From assembly GCA_964638815.1 (NCBI GenBank), contig CAZXBB010000457.1:1-7673 (forward strand): DNA of 7,673 nucleotides, written 5' to 3'. The position numbers were made by a program, and so were the translations under genes. Origin of the DNA: CAZXBB01 sp964638815 (lineage in GTDB: Bacteria > Planctomycetota > Phycisphaerae > Phycisphaerales > SM1A02). How positions within the stretch are numbered: the first letter of the stretch is position 1; every line of letters starts with the position of its first letter. The notes beneath the pieces were generated by a model that worked only from the letters and a program-made list of their open reading frames with translations, searched no databases and was not told where the DNA came from. Below are positions 1-5,461 of this stretch, piece after piece.

Positions 1-8
1 GCGGCCAA

Positions 9-83
9 TCGGGCTGGACGGATTCGAACCGTCGACCTCCTGACCCCCAGTCAGGCGCGCTAACCAAGCTGCGCTACAGCCCG
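9..83 (-). tRNA. tRNA-Pro (anticodon GGG)
   Basis: Read on the minus strand, the segment folds into a complete cloverleaf. The acceptor stem is 7 bp and perfect (CGGGCTG with CAGCCCG). The T arm is GACGG-TTCGAAT-CCGTC. The anticodon stem is CCTGA/TCAGG around the loop CTGGGGG, placing anticodon GGG at 48-46, which reads proline CCC and CCU codons. A C1-G72 pair and an A discriminator are typical of tRNA-Pro. CCA is not encoded (the 3' flank is TTG), so it must be added by CCA-adding enzyme. A TACACT -10-like hexamer lies at 98-93, but I see no convincing -35 box. The gene could also be co-transcribed with the UPF0316 gene upstream. Confidence 0.96.
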
Positions 84-186
84 TGGACCCGGAGTGTACT
101 CGCCCCCGGTGGGGGGGACCACCGCGGCCGCGGCCCCCCTCCGTGCCGGCATGAATGTCTCGCCCCGGGCGCGGCGGGCGTTGCCG

Positions 187-744
187 TCACTTCCGCAGGA
201 GGCCGAGTCGCCGCCAGGGCCGCACGGAGAATCCCGTATCGGAAAGCGGGCCGTTGACGAGCGGGCGCTCGACCGGCTCGACCGTGACATAGGAACTCGG
301 CGCGGCCTCCCGGACCTCGGTGAGCAGTCGCGGTACGGCCCGTCGGCGAACCACCATGAACGCGATCTCGACGGGTCCGGCCTCGCCTTGTCCATCGACG
401 AGCGTCACGCGGTGCCCGCGGGCCCGCAGCGACGCGGTGAGTGCCTCGGTCGTCTTTGGCGAAATCACGCGCACGACGCGATAGCCGAGCGCGAGACGCT
501 GCTCGATGAGCATCCCGACGAGCGTGCCCACCGCGAATCCCCCCGCGTACCCGATGACCGCCAGCGGCTCGGGGAGGTACCTGAGCGCGCCGCCCACCGC
601 GAACACCCAGATGACCACCTCGATGAAGCCCAGCACCGCCGCGATGAGCTTGTGCCCCGAAATGATGATCATCGTTCGCACCGTGCCGATCGACACGTCG
701 CAGATGCGCGCGAGGAAGATGAGGATCGGGATGTACCATTCCAT
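187..744 (-). CDS. UPF0316 membrane protein (DUF5698 plus DUF2179)
   Basis: The 185-residue product matches the UPF0316/YebE-type family in length and layout. Three hydrophobic segments lie at about residues 3-19, 31-50 and 59-80. The family signature around residues 12-46 is visible: an Arg-x-x-Asp-Val-Ser-Ile-Gly-Thr run, then a Gly-Phe-x-Glu-Val-x-Ile-Trp run. A soluble C-terminal DUF2179 domain (about 88-157) begins with the YRVVRVIS segment. The family sits in the inner membrane and its biochemical role is unknown to me; DUF2179 also occurs at the end of YitT-type proteins, which hints at ligand sensing but does not prove it. The ATG at 744 has an SD-like GGGGAG at 759-754 with 9 nt spacing. 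The gene lies between tRNA-Ser and tRNA-Pro, all on one strand, and a GC-rich hairpin covers part of the ribosome binding site. The last 20 residues are Arg-rich and probably disordered. Confidence 0.9.
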   Translation of the reverse strand: MEWYIPILIFLARICDVSIGTVRTMIIISGHKLIAAVLGFIEVVIWVFAVGGALRYLPEPLAVIGYAGGFAVGTLVGMLIEQRLALGYRVVRVISPKTTEALTASLRARGHRVTLVDGQGEAGPVEIAFMVVRRRAVPRLLTEVREAAPSSYVTVEPVERPLVNGPLSDTGFSVRPWRRLGLLRK

Positions 745-755
745 GGCGGGATTCT

Positions 756-774
756 CCCCGGCACCGAGCCGGGG
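756..774 (-). promoter_or_regulatory. hairpin overlapping the ribosome binding site of the UPF0316 gene
   Basis: A perfect 7-bp stem (CCCCGGC with GCCGGGG) and a 5-nt loop lie between tRNA-Ser and the UPF0316 start codon. On the minus strand the 3' arm ends in GGGG, which is also the core of the likely SD sequence GGGGAG (759-754). Folding would therefore hide the ribosome binding site. It could instead be a GC-rich terminator or processing signal after tRNA-Ser, but no U-tract follows. The fold is visible; any regulatory role is inference. Confidence 0.45.
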
Positions 775-808
775 TCAATCGAACACCAGGACGGTCATCG
801 CCGGCAAG

Positions 809-896
809 CGGACAGGGTGGGATTCGAACCCACGGTACGGACAAGCCGTACACAGCATTTCCAGTGCTGCTCCTTCGGCCACTCGGACACCTGTCC
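809..896 (-). tRNA. tRNA-Ser (anticodon GGA)
   Basis: This is an 88-nt class II tRNA on the minus strand. The acceptor stem is GGACAGG/CCTGTCC and the T arm is GTGGG-TTCGAAT-CCCAC. The anticodon stem is CAGCA/TGCTG around loop CTGGAAA, giving anticodon GGA (862-860), which reads UCC and UCU. A long variable arm with pairing GTACGG/CCGTAC and a G discriminator are serine hallmarks. CCA is not encoded. It lies upstream of the UPF0316 gene in the same orientation and may share its transcript. Confidence 0.97.
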
Positions 897-908
897 CAAC
901 GATTCGTA

Positions 909-936
909 AGTGTAACGACGAAGGGAACAGGGACAA
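909..936 (-). promoter_or_regulatory. candidate sigma70 promoter for tRNA-Ser
   Basis: On the minus strand, TTGTCC (936-931) and TACACT (914-909) are separated by 16 bp. Each matches the consensus at four of six positions. The -10 box ends 12 nt before the mature tRNA-Ser 5' end, a suitable distance for a short leader removed by RNase P. The same TACACT hexamer occurs 9 nt upstream of tRNA-Pro. Assignment is by pattern only. Confidence 0.4.
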
Positions 937-950
937 CCGAGGGCGGCGGC

Positions 951-995
951 TCAGGACCGCGGGATGAATCCGTCAGGACCGCCGGGTGAATCCGG
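951..995. repeat. tandem duplication of a 22/23-bp unit
   Basis: Two adjacent copies (951-972 and 973-995) share the start TCAGGACCGC and the end TGAATCCG, and differ by one substitution and one or two inserted bases. It is non-coding and lies upstream of the MITE-like element. I see no further copies in the window. Confidence 0.7.
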
Positions 996-1190
996 TCATG
1001 TCGGGAGCAAATGTCGGCCCCGAGGGCCGAGCCGGGCAAGCCGCCGTAGAGAGCGCTCGGGCGGGGTCGTTCGTCCGCGCGGTACGCATGGCAGCGAGCA
1101 GCCCGTTTGACGCTTGCAGCGAGGTTTGGTGACGCCGTCCACGGCGGAAATGATCGTGCTCCGGCGGCGTTCCAGTTCCTCAACGGGCTG

Positions 1191-1219
1191 CTAGCCCGCA
1201 TTATGCATGAAGCGGGTCG
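1191..1219 (+). repeat. left terminal inverted repeat of the MITE-like element
   Basis: It begins CTAGCCCGCATTATGCATGA and matches the reverse complement of 1400-1428 except at position 1212. Beyond 1219 similarity continues only weakly and with gaps (around the GTCCAAGCG segment). Confidence 0.85.
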
Positions 1220-1399
1220 GTGGGTGGTCCAAGCGACGACCCTCTCGGGACGTGAGGCCGACGTTCGGGTCAACGAAGGCGTGCGCCGCGCAGCCAGCGC
1301 GGCAAGCCGATCGCGTGAGCGTTCGGGCGAGGCGATGGCATATCCTCTCGATACGTCGAGGCTCGAACGAGCGCTCACGCGATTGGATCGCCCGCTGGA

Positions 1400-1428
1400 C
1401 GACCCGGTTCATGCATAATGCGGGCTAG
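1400..1428 (-). repeat. right terminal inverted repeat of the MITE-like element
   Basis: Inverted partner of 1191-1219. On the plus strand it contains CATAAT (1414-1419), one base from the -10 consensus and pointing outward toward truB. Its last bases AG join flanking GG to form AGGG, 10 nt before the truB ATG. Confidence 0.85.
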
Positions 1429-1440
1429 GGTACGGGTGCC

Positions 1441-2217
1441 ATGAGACCGAAAGCCCAGCGTCCCGCCACGACCGGTCTGATCGTGATCGACAAGCCCGCG
1501 GGCATGTCGAGCTTCGCGGTCGTCGCCGACGTCCGGCGCCGGGCGGCGGGCGCGAAGACGGGTCACGCCGGCACGCTCGACCCGCTCGCCACCGGCGTGC
1601 TCGTGCTCGCGCTCGGGCGGGCGACGAAGGTGATCGACCGGATCGTCGGCACCAGCAAGCAGTACGAGACGCGGATCGATCTGGGCGCCTTCACCGACAC
1701 CGACGATCGCGAGGGCGCGCGACGGCCCGTCGTCGTCGCCGTTCCGCCGGACGAGGCGGACGTGCGCGACGCCCTGCTCCGCTTCCGCGGTACGTTCGAC
1801 CAGCGGCCGCCCGCGTACAGTGCGGTCAAGGTGGCCGGACGCCGCTCGTACCGCCTCGCCCGGGCAGGCGATGCGCCGGAATTGCCCTCGCGGCCTGTCA
1901 CCGTGCACGCTCTGACGCTCGACGACTACGCATGGCCTCACGTCGATCTCTCGCTCCACTGCGCGAAGGGCTTCTATGTCCGCAGCCTCGCCCGCGCGCT
2001 GGGCGAGGCTCTCGGCACGGGCGGGCACTGTGTGTCGATCCGGCGCACCGCGGTCGGTCCGTTCACGCTCGGGCACGCGATGAAGCTCGAGGATGTGCCG
2101 GAACCGCTGGGCGAGGGGGACCTTCTTCCGGTCGATGCGGCGCTGCGGATGGTGGACGAGGCAGGAAGCTGCGACGCGACGGAGCGACCGGGCGGCCCGG
2201 GGCGGGGCGTGGTGTGA
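1441..2217 (+). CDS. truB: tRNA pseudouridine(55) synthase TruB
   Basis: The 258-residue product is a TruB-family enzyme that converts uridine 55 in the T loop of cytoplasmic tRNAs to pseudouridine. The catalytic motif GHAGTLDPLATGVL (about residues 41-54) contains the nucleophile Asp47. Other family marks are IVIDKPAGMSS near the N-terminus (14-24), SKQYE with Tyr75, RPPAYSAVKVAGRRSY (122-137), and the C-terminal block CAKGFYVRSLARALG (174-188). The ATG at 1441 fits because conserved sequence begins only about 11 residues in. The ribosome binding site is weak (AGGG at 1427-1430, half of it MITE-derived). The last 30 residues hold no conserved TruB element and include the repeat-encoded residues Ala-Thr-Glu. 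truB is usually downstream of rbfA or infB; here it stands alone behind a MITE and converges on lspA. Confidence 0.97.
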   Translation: MRPKAQRPATTGLIVIDKPAGMSSFAVVADVRRRAAGAKTGHAGTLDPLATGVLVLALGRATKVIDRIVGTSKQYETRIDLGAFTDTDDREGARRPVVVAVPPDEADVRDALLRFRGTFDQRPPAYSAVKVAGRRSYRLARAGDAPELPSRPVTVHALTLDDYAWPHVDLSLHCAKGFYVRSLARALGEALGTGGHCVSIRRTAVGPFTLGHAMKLEDVPEPLGEGDLLPVDAALRMVDEAGSCDATERPGGPGRGVV

Positions 2218-2278
2218 GTCGGAACTAACCCGCTTCGAGCCCCTCCGTCGCTTCGTCGTTTCGTTGTTGCTCCGTCGC
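2176..2278. repeat. GCGACGGAG-type repeats spanning the truB/lspA convergence
   Basis: The truB 3' end carries GCGACGGAGCGAC (2176-2188). The opposite strand at the lspA 3' end carries two copies of GCGACGGAG (2278-2270 and 2251-2243) plus a related GCGACGAAG-like stretch. 2176-2185 and 2269-2278 form a 10-bp perfect inverted repeat. The stop codons are only 7 bp apart, so any terminator for either gene must lie inside the other's coding end; this inverted repeat is a candidate. The same motif recurs at 5831-5883. Confidence 0.6.
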
Positions 2279-3091
2279 GCCCTCCAGCGTCTTGCGTTTC
2301 CGCTCCATCCGATTGATCCGCAGCATCAGGATCACCATCCCGACGAGCAGCAGGACGTCGGCGACGTTGAACACCCAGGGGAACATCTCGGGATTCTGCG
2401 TGCCGGGCCAGGTCCAGTCGAAGGGAAGCCGGCGGCCGGGGAGCACGTGGATGAAGTCGCGGACACGGCCGTACGCGATGCGGTCGATGAGGTTGCCGAC
2501 GCCGCCCGCCATGACCAAACCGATCGCGACGTGCGCGCCGTAGCTCGAGGCCGTGGTGTGTCGGCCGAAGAGGTGCACCCCCGCCGCCAACGCCCCGATC
2601 GTGAAGACGATGAAGAACCATCGCTGGTGCGCGCCGAGACCGAAGACCGCACCCGGGTTGAGCACCAGCTTGAGATCGGCGATGCCGGCCGGCAGCAGGG
2701 GGCGTCGCGCCCGGAAGGGAACGGGATCGTACGACGGGTCGGCGAGCAGACGCTCCCGATCGAGGCGGACCGGCCGGTGCGCGACTGTCTCGAAGCTCCA
2801 CCATTTCGTCCCGAGGTCGGCGGCCGTGCCCAGGACCAGGACCAGGATCAGCGTGAGCCACGCGAGCGGCGCGCGGTAGGCGCCGCGTTCACGGCCACGG
2901 AACCCCGGATGGTCGCTTGCAGTGACGATGGCTCGGCTCGGCTCGGCTTGGCTTGGGTCGGCTCGGCTTGCGTCAGCCGTTGCGTTTCGGGCGTCGCGTT
3001 CCGGGCGTCGCGTTTCGCCGCGGGTGTGCGTCCCGGGCGTCGGCGCGGGGACGGGATCAGGACGGACGCCACTCCCGCGCCTCGACCGCAC
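2225..3091 (-). CDS. lspA: lipoprotein signal peptidase (signal peptidase II) LspA
   Basis: LspA is an inner-membrane aspartyl protease that removes the signal peptide of prolipoproteins after diacylglyceryl transfer. The core has four membrane segments (about 75-92, 156-176, 184-200, 238-257) and the family blocks LNPGAVFGLG (144-153), GGVGNLIDRI (196-205), VRDFI (210-214) and FNVADV (241-246). The catalytic pair is Asp212 and Asp245. Between segments 1 and 2 there is an insert of about 40 residues. The frame is 288 residues, against about 160-200 normally, because some 72 low-complexity residues precede segment 1. The only in-frame start I find is GTG at 3091, 35 nt inside the DksA-family gene, with no clear SD. 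A GTG at 3072 has a good SD (GAGG, 7 nt spacing) but is out of frame with the core, and slippery tandem repeats lie between. The true N-terminus is therefore uncertain. The stop is TAG, and the repeat-encoded tail (268-288) is probably disordered. Confidence 0.93.
   Translation of the reverse strand: MRSRRGSGVRPDPVPAPTPGTHTRGETRRPERDARNATADASRADPSQAEPSRAIVTASDHPGFRGRERGAYRAPLAWLTLILVLVLGTAADLGTKWWSFETVAHRPVRLDRERLLADPSYDPVPFRARRPLLPAGIADLKLVLNPGAVFGLGAHQRWFFIVFTIGALAAGVHLFGRHTTASSYGAHVAIGLVMAGGVGNLIDRIAYGRVRDFIHVLPGRRLPFDWTWPGTQNPEMFPWVFNVADVLLLVGMVILMLRINRMERKRKTLEGATEQQRNDEATEGLEAG
2931..2970. repeat. pentamer array (GCTCG/GCTTG), 8 units, inside lspA
   Basis: The plus strand reads eight consecutive 5-mers, GCTCG three times, then GCTTG twice, GGTCG, GCTCG and GCTTG. 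It falls at residues 41-54 of the annotated LspA frame, upstream of the first membrane segment. Gain or loss of one unit changes the reading frame by 5 nt. Confidence 0.85.
2982..3020. repeat. 14-bp tandem repeat inside the lspA 5' end
   Basis: Two full units (2982-2995 and 2996-3009) differ at one base (GCGTTTCGGGCGTC versus GCGTTCCGGGCGTC). A partial third unit follows at 3010-3020. The unit length is not a multiple of three, so copy number affects the lspA frame. Confidence 0.8.
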
Positions 3092-4124
3092 GGGCCGCTT
3101 CGATCGTGTACTTGGCCCAGGGCTTGGCGTCGAGTCGGGCCGTGGGAATCGGCTGCCCGGTCATCTGGCAGATGCCGTAGGTCTTGTCCTTGATGCGCAT
3201 GAGCGCGTCGTCGATCTCGCGAAGGCGTTTTCGCTCCGTCTCGGCGAGGCTGAGCATGAAGTCCTGGTCGTACGTGTCCGAACCGATATCGGCCATGTGG
3301 ATGGGGAGGTTCGACAGATTCCCGCCGCGCGACTGCAATGCAGCCGTCTCCATCGCGCTGACGTCGCCGACCAGCTCGGCGCGCTTGATGAGCAGCACGT
3401 CCCGGTAATTTCGCAGCTGCTTGGCCGTGAGCGTGGTCTTAAGGGGCTTCTTCGGACCTTCGGGCTCGGCCTCGGGGGCTTTCGCGGCGTTGTTCGTGCG
3501 TGACTTCTTGACGAGGCCCTGGCCCTTGGTCGAGATCATGCGGACGCGGCGCCCGTTGACGTAAACGTAGCCCTGGGCATCCGCCATGCCGGCGCTTGCC
3601 GCCTCGGCCACGGACCGCGCGCCGAGGGAGCGGCGTCCCGAACGCTTCTTCTTTGCGGTCTTGCCGTCGTCCTTCGCAGCGGACTTCTTCGGGGTCGACT
3701 TCGCCGCTGACTTGTTCGCCGCTGACTTGCCTGCCGCAGACTTGCCCGCCGCAGACGCAGACTTGTCCGCCGTGGACGTCTTCGCCGTGGACTCGTTCCC
3801 GCCGGCAGTCTTTGCGGCATTCGCCTTCGCGGCGGTCTTCTTCTTTGTAGTCTTCTTCTTCGTGGTCGTCTTCTTCTTCGGGATCGTCTTCCTTGACGTC
3901 TTCCCCTTCGCAGTCTTCTTCTTCGAGGACTTCTTCTTCGAGGACTTGCTCGAGGGCTTCTTCACCGACGAGTTCGCGGGCTTCTTCACGGGCGATTTCG
4001 CGCGCGACGTCTTCTTCTTCGTGGTCTTTCGCGCGGTGGTCTTCTTCCGAACGCTCCCGCCCGGCGCCTTGCGGCGGGCCGCCGGTTTCGTGCGAGGGGC
4101 TCTCTTGGAGGTCTTCTTCGCCAC
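3057..4124 (-). CDS. TraR/DksA-family protein with histone H1-like N-terminal tail
   Basis: This is a 355-residue fusion of a very basic tail and a DksA-type domain. Residues 1-165 are almost entirely Lys, Ala, Ser and Thr with repeated KKKT and KSAA units, like histone H1 tails and bacterial H1-like nucleoid proteins. Residues 183-200 hold a compact AQGYVYVNGRRVRMISTK segment. Residues 232-348 are the TraR/DksA unit: a coiled-coil hairpin with acidic tip MADIGSDTYDQD (277-288), then YGICQMTGQPIPTARLDAKP (316-335). Only Cys319 of the four zinc-finger cysteines remains; the others are Thr or Ala, so zinc binding is unlikely. E. coli DksA binds the RNA polymerase secondary channel with ppGpp; the tail suggests added DNA or RNA binding, which is inference. 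The start is GTG at 4124 with SD-like AAGGGA 8 nt upstream. It is downstream of accA, overlaps lspA, and has its own candidate promoter. Confidence 0.9.
   Translation of the reverse strand: MAKKTSKRAPRTKPAARRKAPGGSVRKKTTARKTTKKKTSRAKSPVKKPANSSVKKPSSKSSKKKSSKKKTAKGKTSRKTIPKKKTTTKKKTTKKKTAAKANAAKTAGGNESTAKTSTADKSASAAGKSAAGKSAANKSAAKSTPKKSAAKDDGKTAKKKRSGRRSLGARSVAEAASAGMADAQGYVYVNGRRVRMISTKGQGLVKKSRTNNAAKAPEAEPEGPKKPLKTTLTAKQLRNYRDVLLIKRAELVGDVSAMETAALQSRGGNLSNLPIHMADIGSDTYDQDFMLSLAETERKRLREIDDALMRIKDKTYGICQMTGQPIPTARLDAKPWAKYTIEAARAVEAREWRPS
3698..3776 (-). repeat. 15-bp tandem repeats encoding KSAA(G/N) units in the H1-like tail
   Basis: Units of 15 bp at 3711-3725, 3726-3740 and 3741-3755, plus a related unit at 3762-3776 after a 6-bp insertion, encode Lys-Ser-Ala-Ala-Gly/Asn-type pentapeptides on the minus strand. 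A partial unit precedes them at 3698-3710. The period is a multiple of three, so copy-number change would alter tail length without a frameshift. Confidence 0.75.
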
Positions 4125-4244
4125 GGCCGCAGTCCCTTCGCGCGCCAGGCTGAGCCCCGCCCGGTCCTGCAGCGGGACCCGCCGAGACGCGGTAAGTCGC
4201 TGATTTGCAGGGACTTGCGCGGGTTCCTGGCGCTGAATCGGCCT

Positions 4245-4273
4245 ATGTTACGACGAATGGCGTCCAGCGTCAA
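4245..4273 (-). promoter_or_regulatory. candidate sigma70 promoter of the TraR/DksA-family gene
   Basis: On the minus strand, TTGACG (4273-4268) and TAACAT (4250-4245) are separated by 17 bp. The -35 box matches at five of six positions and the -10 box at four of six. It would give a leader of about 115 nt before the GTG at 4124. It would let the DksA-type gene, and lspA after it, be transcribed independently of accA. Confidence 0.55.
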
Positions 4274-4383
4274 CGAGCACGGCGACGCGGCCGTCGGGCG
4301 GACGCCCCTCGCAGCCGGACGAGGCGAAGCGGGCGGAACCGCCATTGCACTGACGGCGCGATCGACGGCGACCCGGCGGAGCG

Positions 4384-4398
4384 GGTCCCGGCGGGACC
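4384..4398 (-). terminator. hairpin just after accA (possible GC-rich terminator)
   Basis: GGTCCC and GGGACC form a 6-bp perfect stem around a 3-nt loop, 14 nt beyond the accA stop codon. No U-tract follows, so intrinsic termination is doubtful. Its position between accA and the next promoter is what suggests the role. Confidence 0.35.
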
Positions 4399-4411
4399 GT
4401 CCCCCGTCCCG

Positions 4412-5392
4412 TCAGGCGTTCTCGGTGACCGCCCCGATCTTCCTGATCTTGTCGTACCGCAGTCGCACGAGCGTCTGCGGCTTGAAGCGCTTCAGCTCGC
4501 GCAGACGATCGGCGATCCAGCGCTGCATGTGGTCGGCGGCCTCCACCGGGTTGCGGTGCGCGCCGCCGAGCGGCTCGTCGATCACCGCGTCGATCAGCCC
4601 GTTCTTCAGGTTGTCGCGTGCGGTGAGCTTGAGCGCCCGGGCGGCGGCGATGTTCGTCGCCTCGACGGCCTCCTTCCAGAGGATCGCGGCGCAACCCTCC
4701 GGGCTGATGACGGAGTACCACGCGTTCGACAGCATCGCGACGCGGTCGCCGATGCCGATCCCCAGGGCGCCGCCGGACCCGCCCTCGCCGATCACCACGC
4801 AGACGATCGGCGTGCTGAGCCGGCTCATGGCACGGAGGTTCACCGCGATCGCCTCGGCCTGGCCGCGCTCCTCGGCCTTGATGCCCGGGTACGCGCCCGG
4901 CGTGTCGATGAGCGTGACGATCGGGAGGCCGAACTTGACGGCCAGCTCCATCTTCAGGAGCGCCTTGCGGTAGCCCTCCGGGTGCGCGCATCCGAAGTGG
5001 CAGGCGATCTTCTCCTGCGTCGTCTTCCCCTTCTGGTGGCCGATGAGCATCACTTTGTGCGGACCGATCCGCGCGAAGCCGCTGATGATCGCCGGGTCGT
5101 CACCGAAGTGCCGGTCGCCGTGCAGCTCGCGGAAGTCGCGGCACATCATCGAGATGTAGTCGGAGGTCTGCGGCCGCTCGGGGTGACGCGCGACGAGCAC
5201 CGTGTCCCACGGCGAGAGATCCCGGTACAGCTTCGCGAGCATGCTGTCGCGACTCTCGCGCAGCTTGTCGAGCTCCTCGCGGTACTCCGGTGCGTCGGCG
5301 CGCGCACCGAGCGTCGCGATCTGCCTCTCCAGATCGAGCACGGGTGCTTCGAACGGCAGTGCGTAGCTGTAGCCGTTGGCTGCCTTGGCCAT
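4412..5392 (-). CDS. accA: acetyl-CoA carboxylase carboxyltransferase subunit alpha
   Basis: The 326-residue product matches AccA, the alpha half of the carboxyltransferase that, with AccD, moves the carboxyl group from biotin on AccB to acetyl-CoA, giving malonyl-CoA for fatty acid synthesis. Length is close to E. coli AccA (319). Visible family blocks are the N-terminal helix LDLERQI (19-25), RDFRELHGDRHFGDD (85-99), GHQKGKTTQEKI (118-129), the crotonase-fold core LIDTPGAYPGIKAEERGQ (161-178), the oxyanion segment GEGGSGGALGIG (202-213) and SPEGCAAILWK (230-240). The ATG at 5392 has SD-like GGAG about 6 nt upstream, and conserved sequence starts soon after. It is the first recognisable gene of the minus-strand run accA, DksA-type gene, lspA. 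No accD or biotin gene is present, which is common. No truncation or odd residue is seen. Confidence 0.97.
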   Translation of the reverse strand: MAKAANGYSYALPFEAPVLDLERQIATLGARADAPEYREELDKLRESRDSMLAKLYRDLSPWDTVLVARHPERPQTSDYISMMCRDFRELHGDRHFGDDPAIISGFARIGPHKVMLIGHQKGKTTQEKIACHFGCAHPEGYRKALLKMELAVKFGLPIVTLIDTPGAYPGIKAEERGQAEAIAVNLRAMSRLSTPIVCVVIGEGGSGGALGIGIGDRVAMLSNAWYSVISPEGCAAILWKEAVEATNIAAARALKLTARDNLKNGLIDAVIDEPLGGAHRNPVEAADHMQRWIADRLRELKRFKPQTLVRLRYDKIRKIGAVTENA

Positions 5393-5461
5393 CAGGGGCT
5401 CCGGGGGGGGTTCCGGGCGAGGGTCACGCGACCCGCCGGGGTCTGTAGTCTACCTGACTGG

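Larger units (their letters stand above)
897..1190. other. gene-free spacer between tRNA-Ser and the MITE-like element
   Basis: I see no coding signal that survives comparison of the frames; the open frames here are by-products of high GC. The stretch holds the tRNA-Ser promoter candidate and a tandem duplication at 951-995. It also contains a TTGACG hexamer at about 1108-1113 on the plus strand without a matching -10 box. This could be a relic of the original truB promoter, now cut off by the inserted element, but that is speculation. Confidence 0.5.
1191..1428. mobile_element. MITE-like element with 29-bp terminal inverted repeats
   Basis: The two ends (1191-1219 and 1400-1428) are inverted copies matching at 28 of 29 bases; the mismatch is at 1212/1407. 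Both outer edges read CTAG. CTAG is its own complement, so it may be a 4-bp target duplication, leaving a 230-bp element (1195-1424) with 25-bp inverted repeats that begin CCCGCATTATGCATGAA. A second, inner inverted repeat (1310-1325 with 1368-1383, one mismatch) makes the element nest and fold on itself. Short open frames run through it on both strands and both end in the residues RFMHNAG, because the stop codon lies in each terminal repeat. No transposase domain is recognisable, so mobilisation would need a full-length IS elsewhere. The right end stops 12 bp before the truB ATG. CTAG or YTAR target sites occur in the IS5 family and 4-bp duplications in IS1380; I cannot assign the family. Confidence 0.8.

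Noticed and set aside
74..1378. Long minus-strand open frame across both tRNAs and the MITE region
   Set aside because: It runs through two tRNA genes and the UPF0316 gene in another frame; the Arg-rich composition is typical of a GC-driven shadow.
1191..1428. 73-residue open frames on both strands inside the MITE, each ending RFMHNAG
   Set aside because: The shared ending is forced by the inverted repeats. The bodies do not resemble each other or a transposase, and no ribosome binding site is seen.
1191..1428. CRISPR array or phage attachment site reading of the inverted repeats
   Set aside because: There are only two copies in inverted orientation with no regular spacers, and no integrase. 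Although tRNA genes lie nearby, no tRNA fragment is duplicated.
3586..4203. Phe/Val-rich plus-strand frame resembling a membrane protein
   Set aside because: It is the complement of the lysine-rich (AAG) tail of the DksA-type protein: GAA-type codons turn into TTC and GTC. There is no independent coding evidence.
5393..5461. Divergent promoters for accA and the proC relic
   Set aside because: TAGTCT/TAGACT boxes are present near 5445-5451, but no acceptable -35 boxes are at the right distance on either strand.
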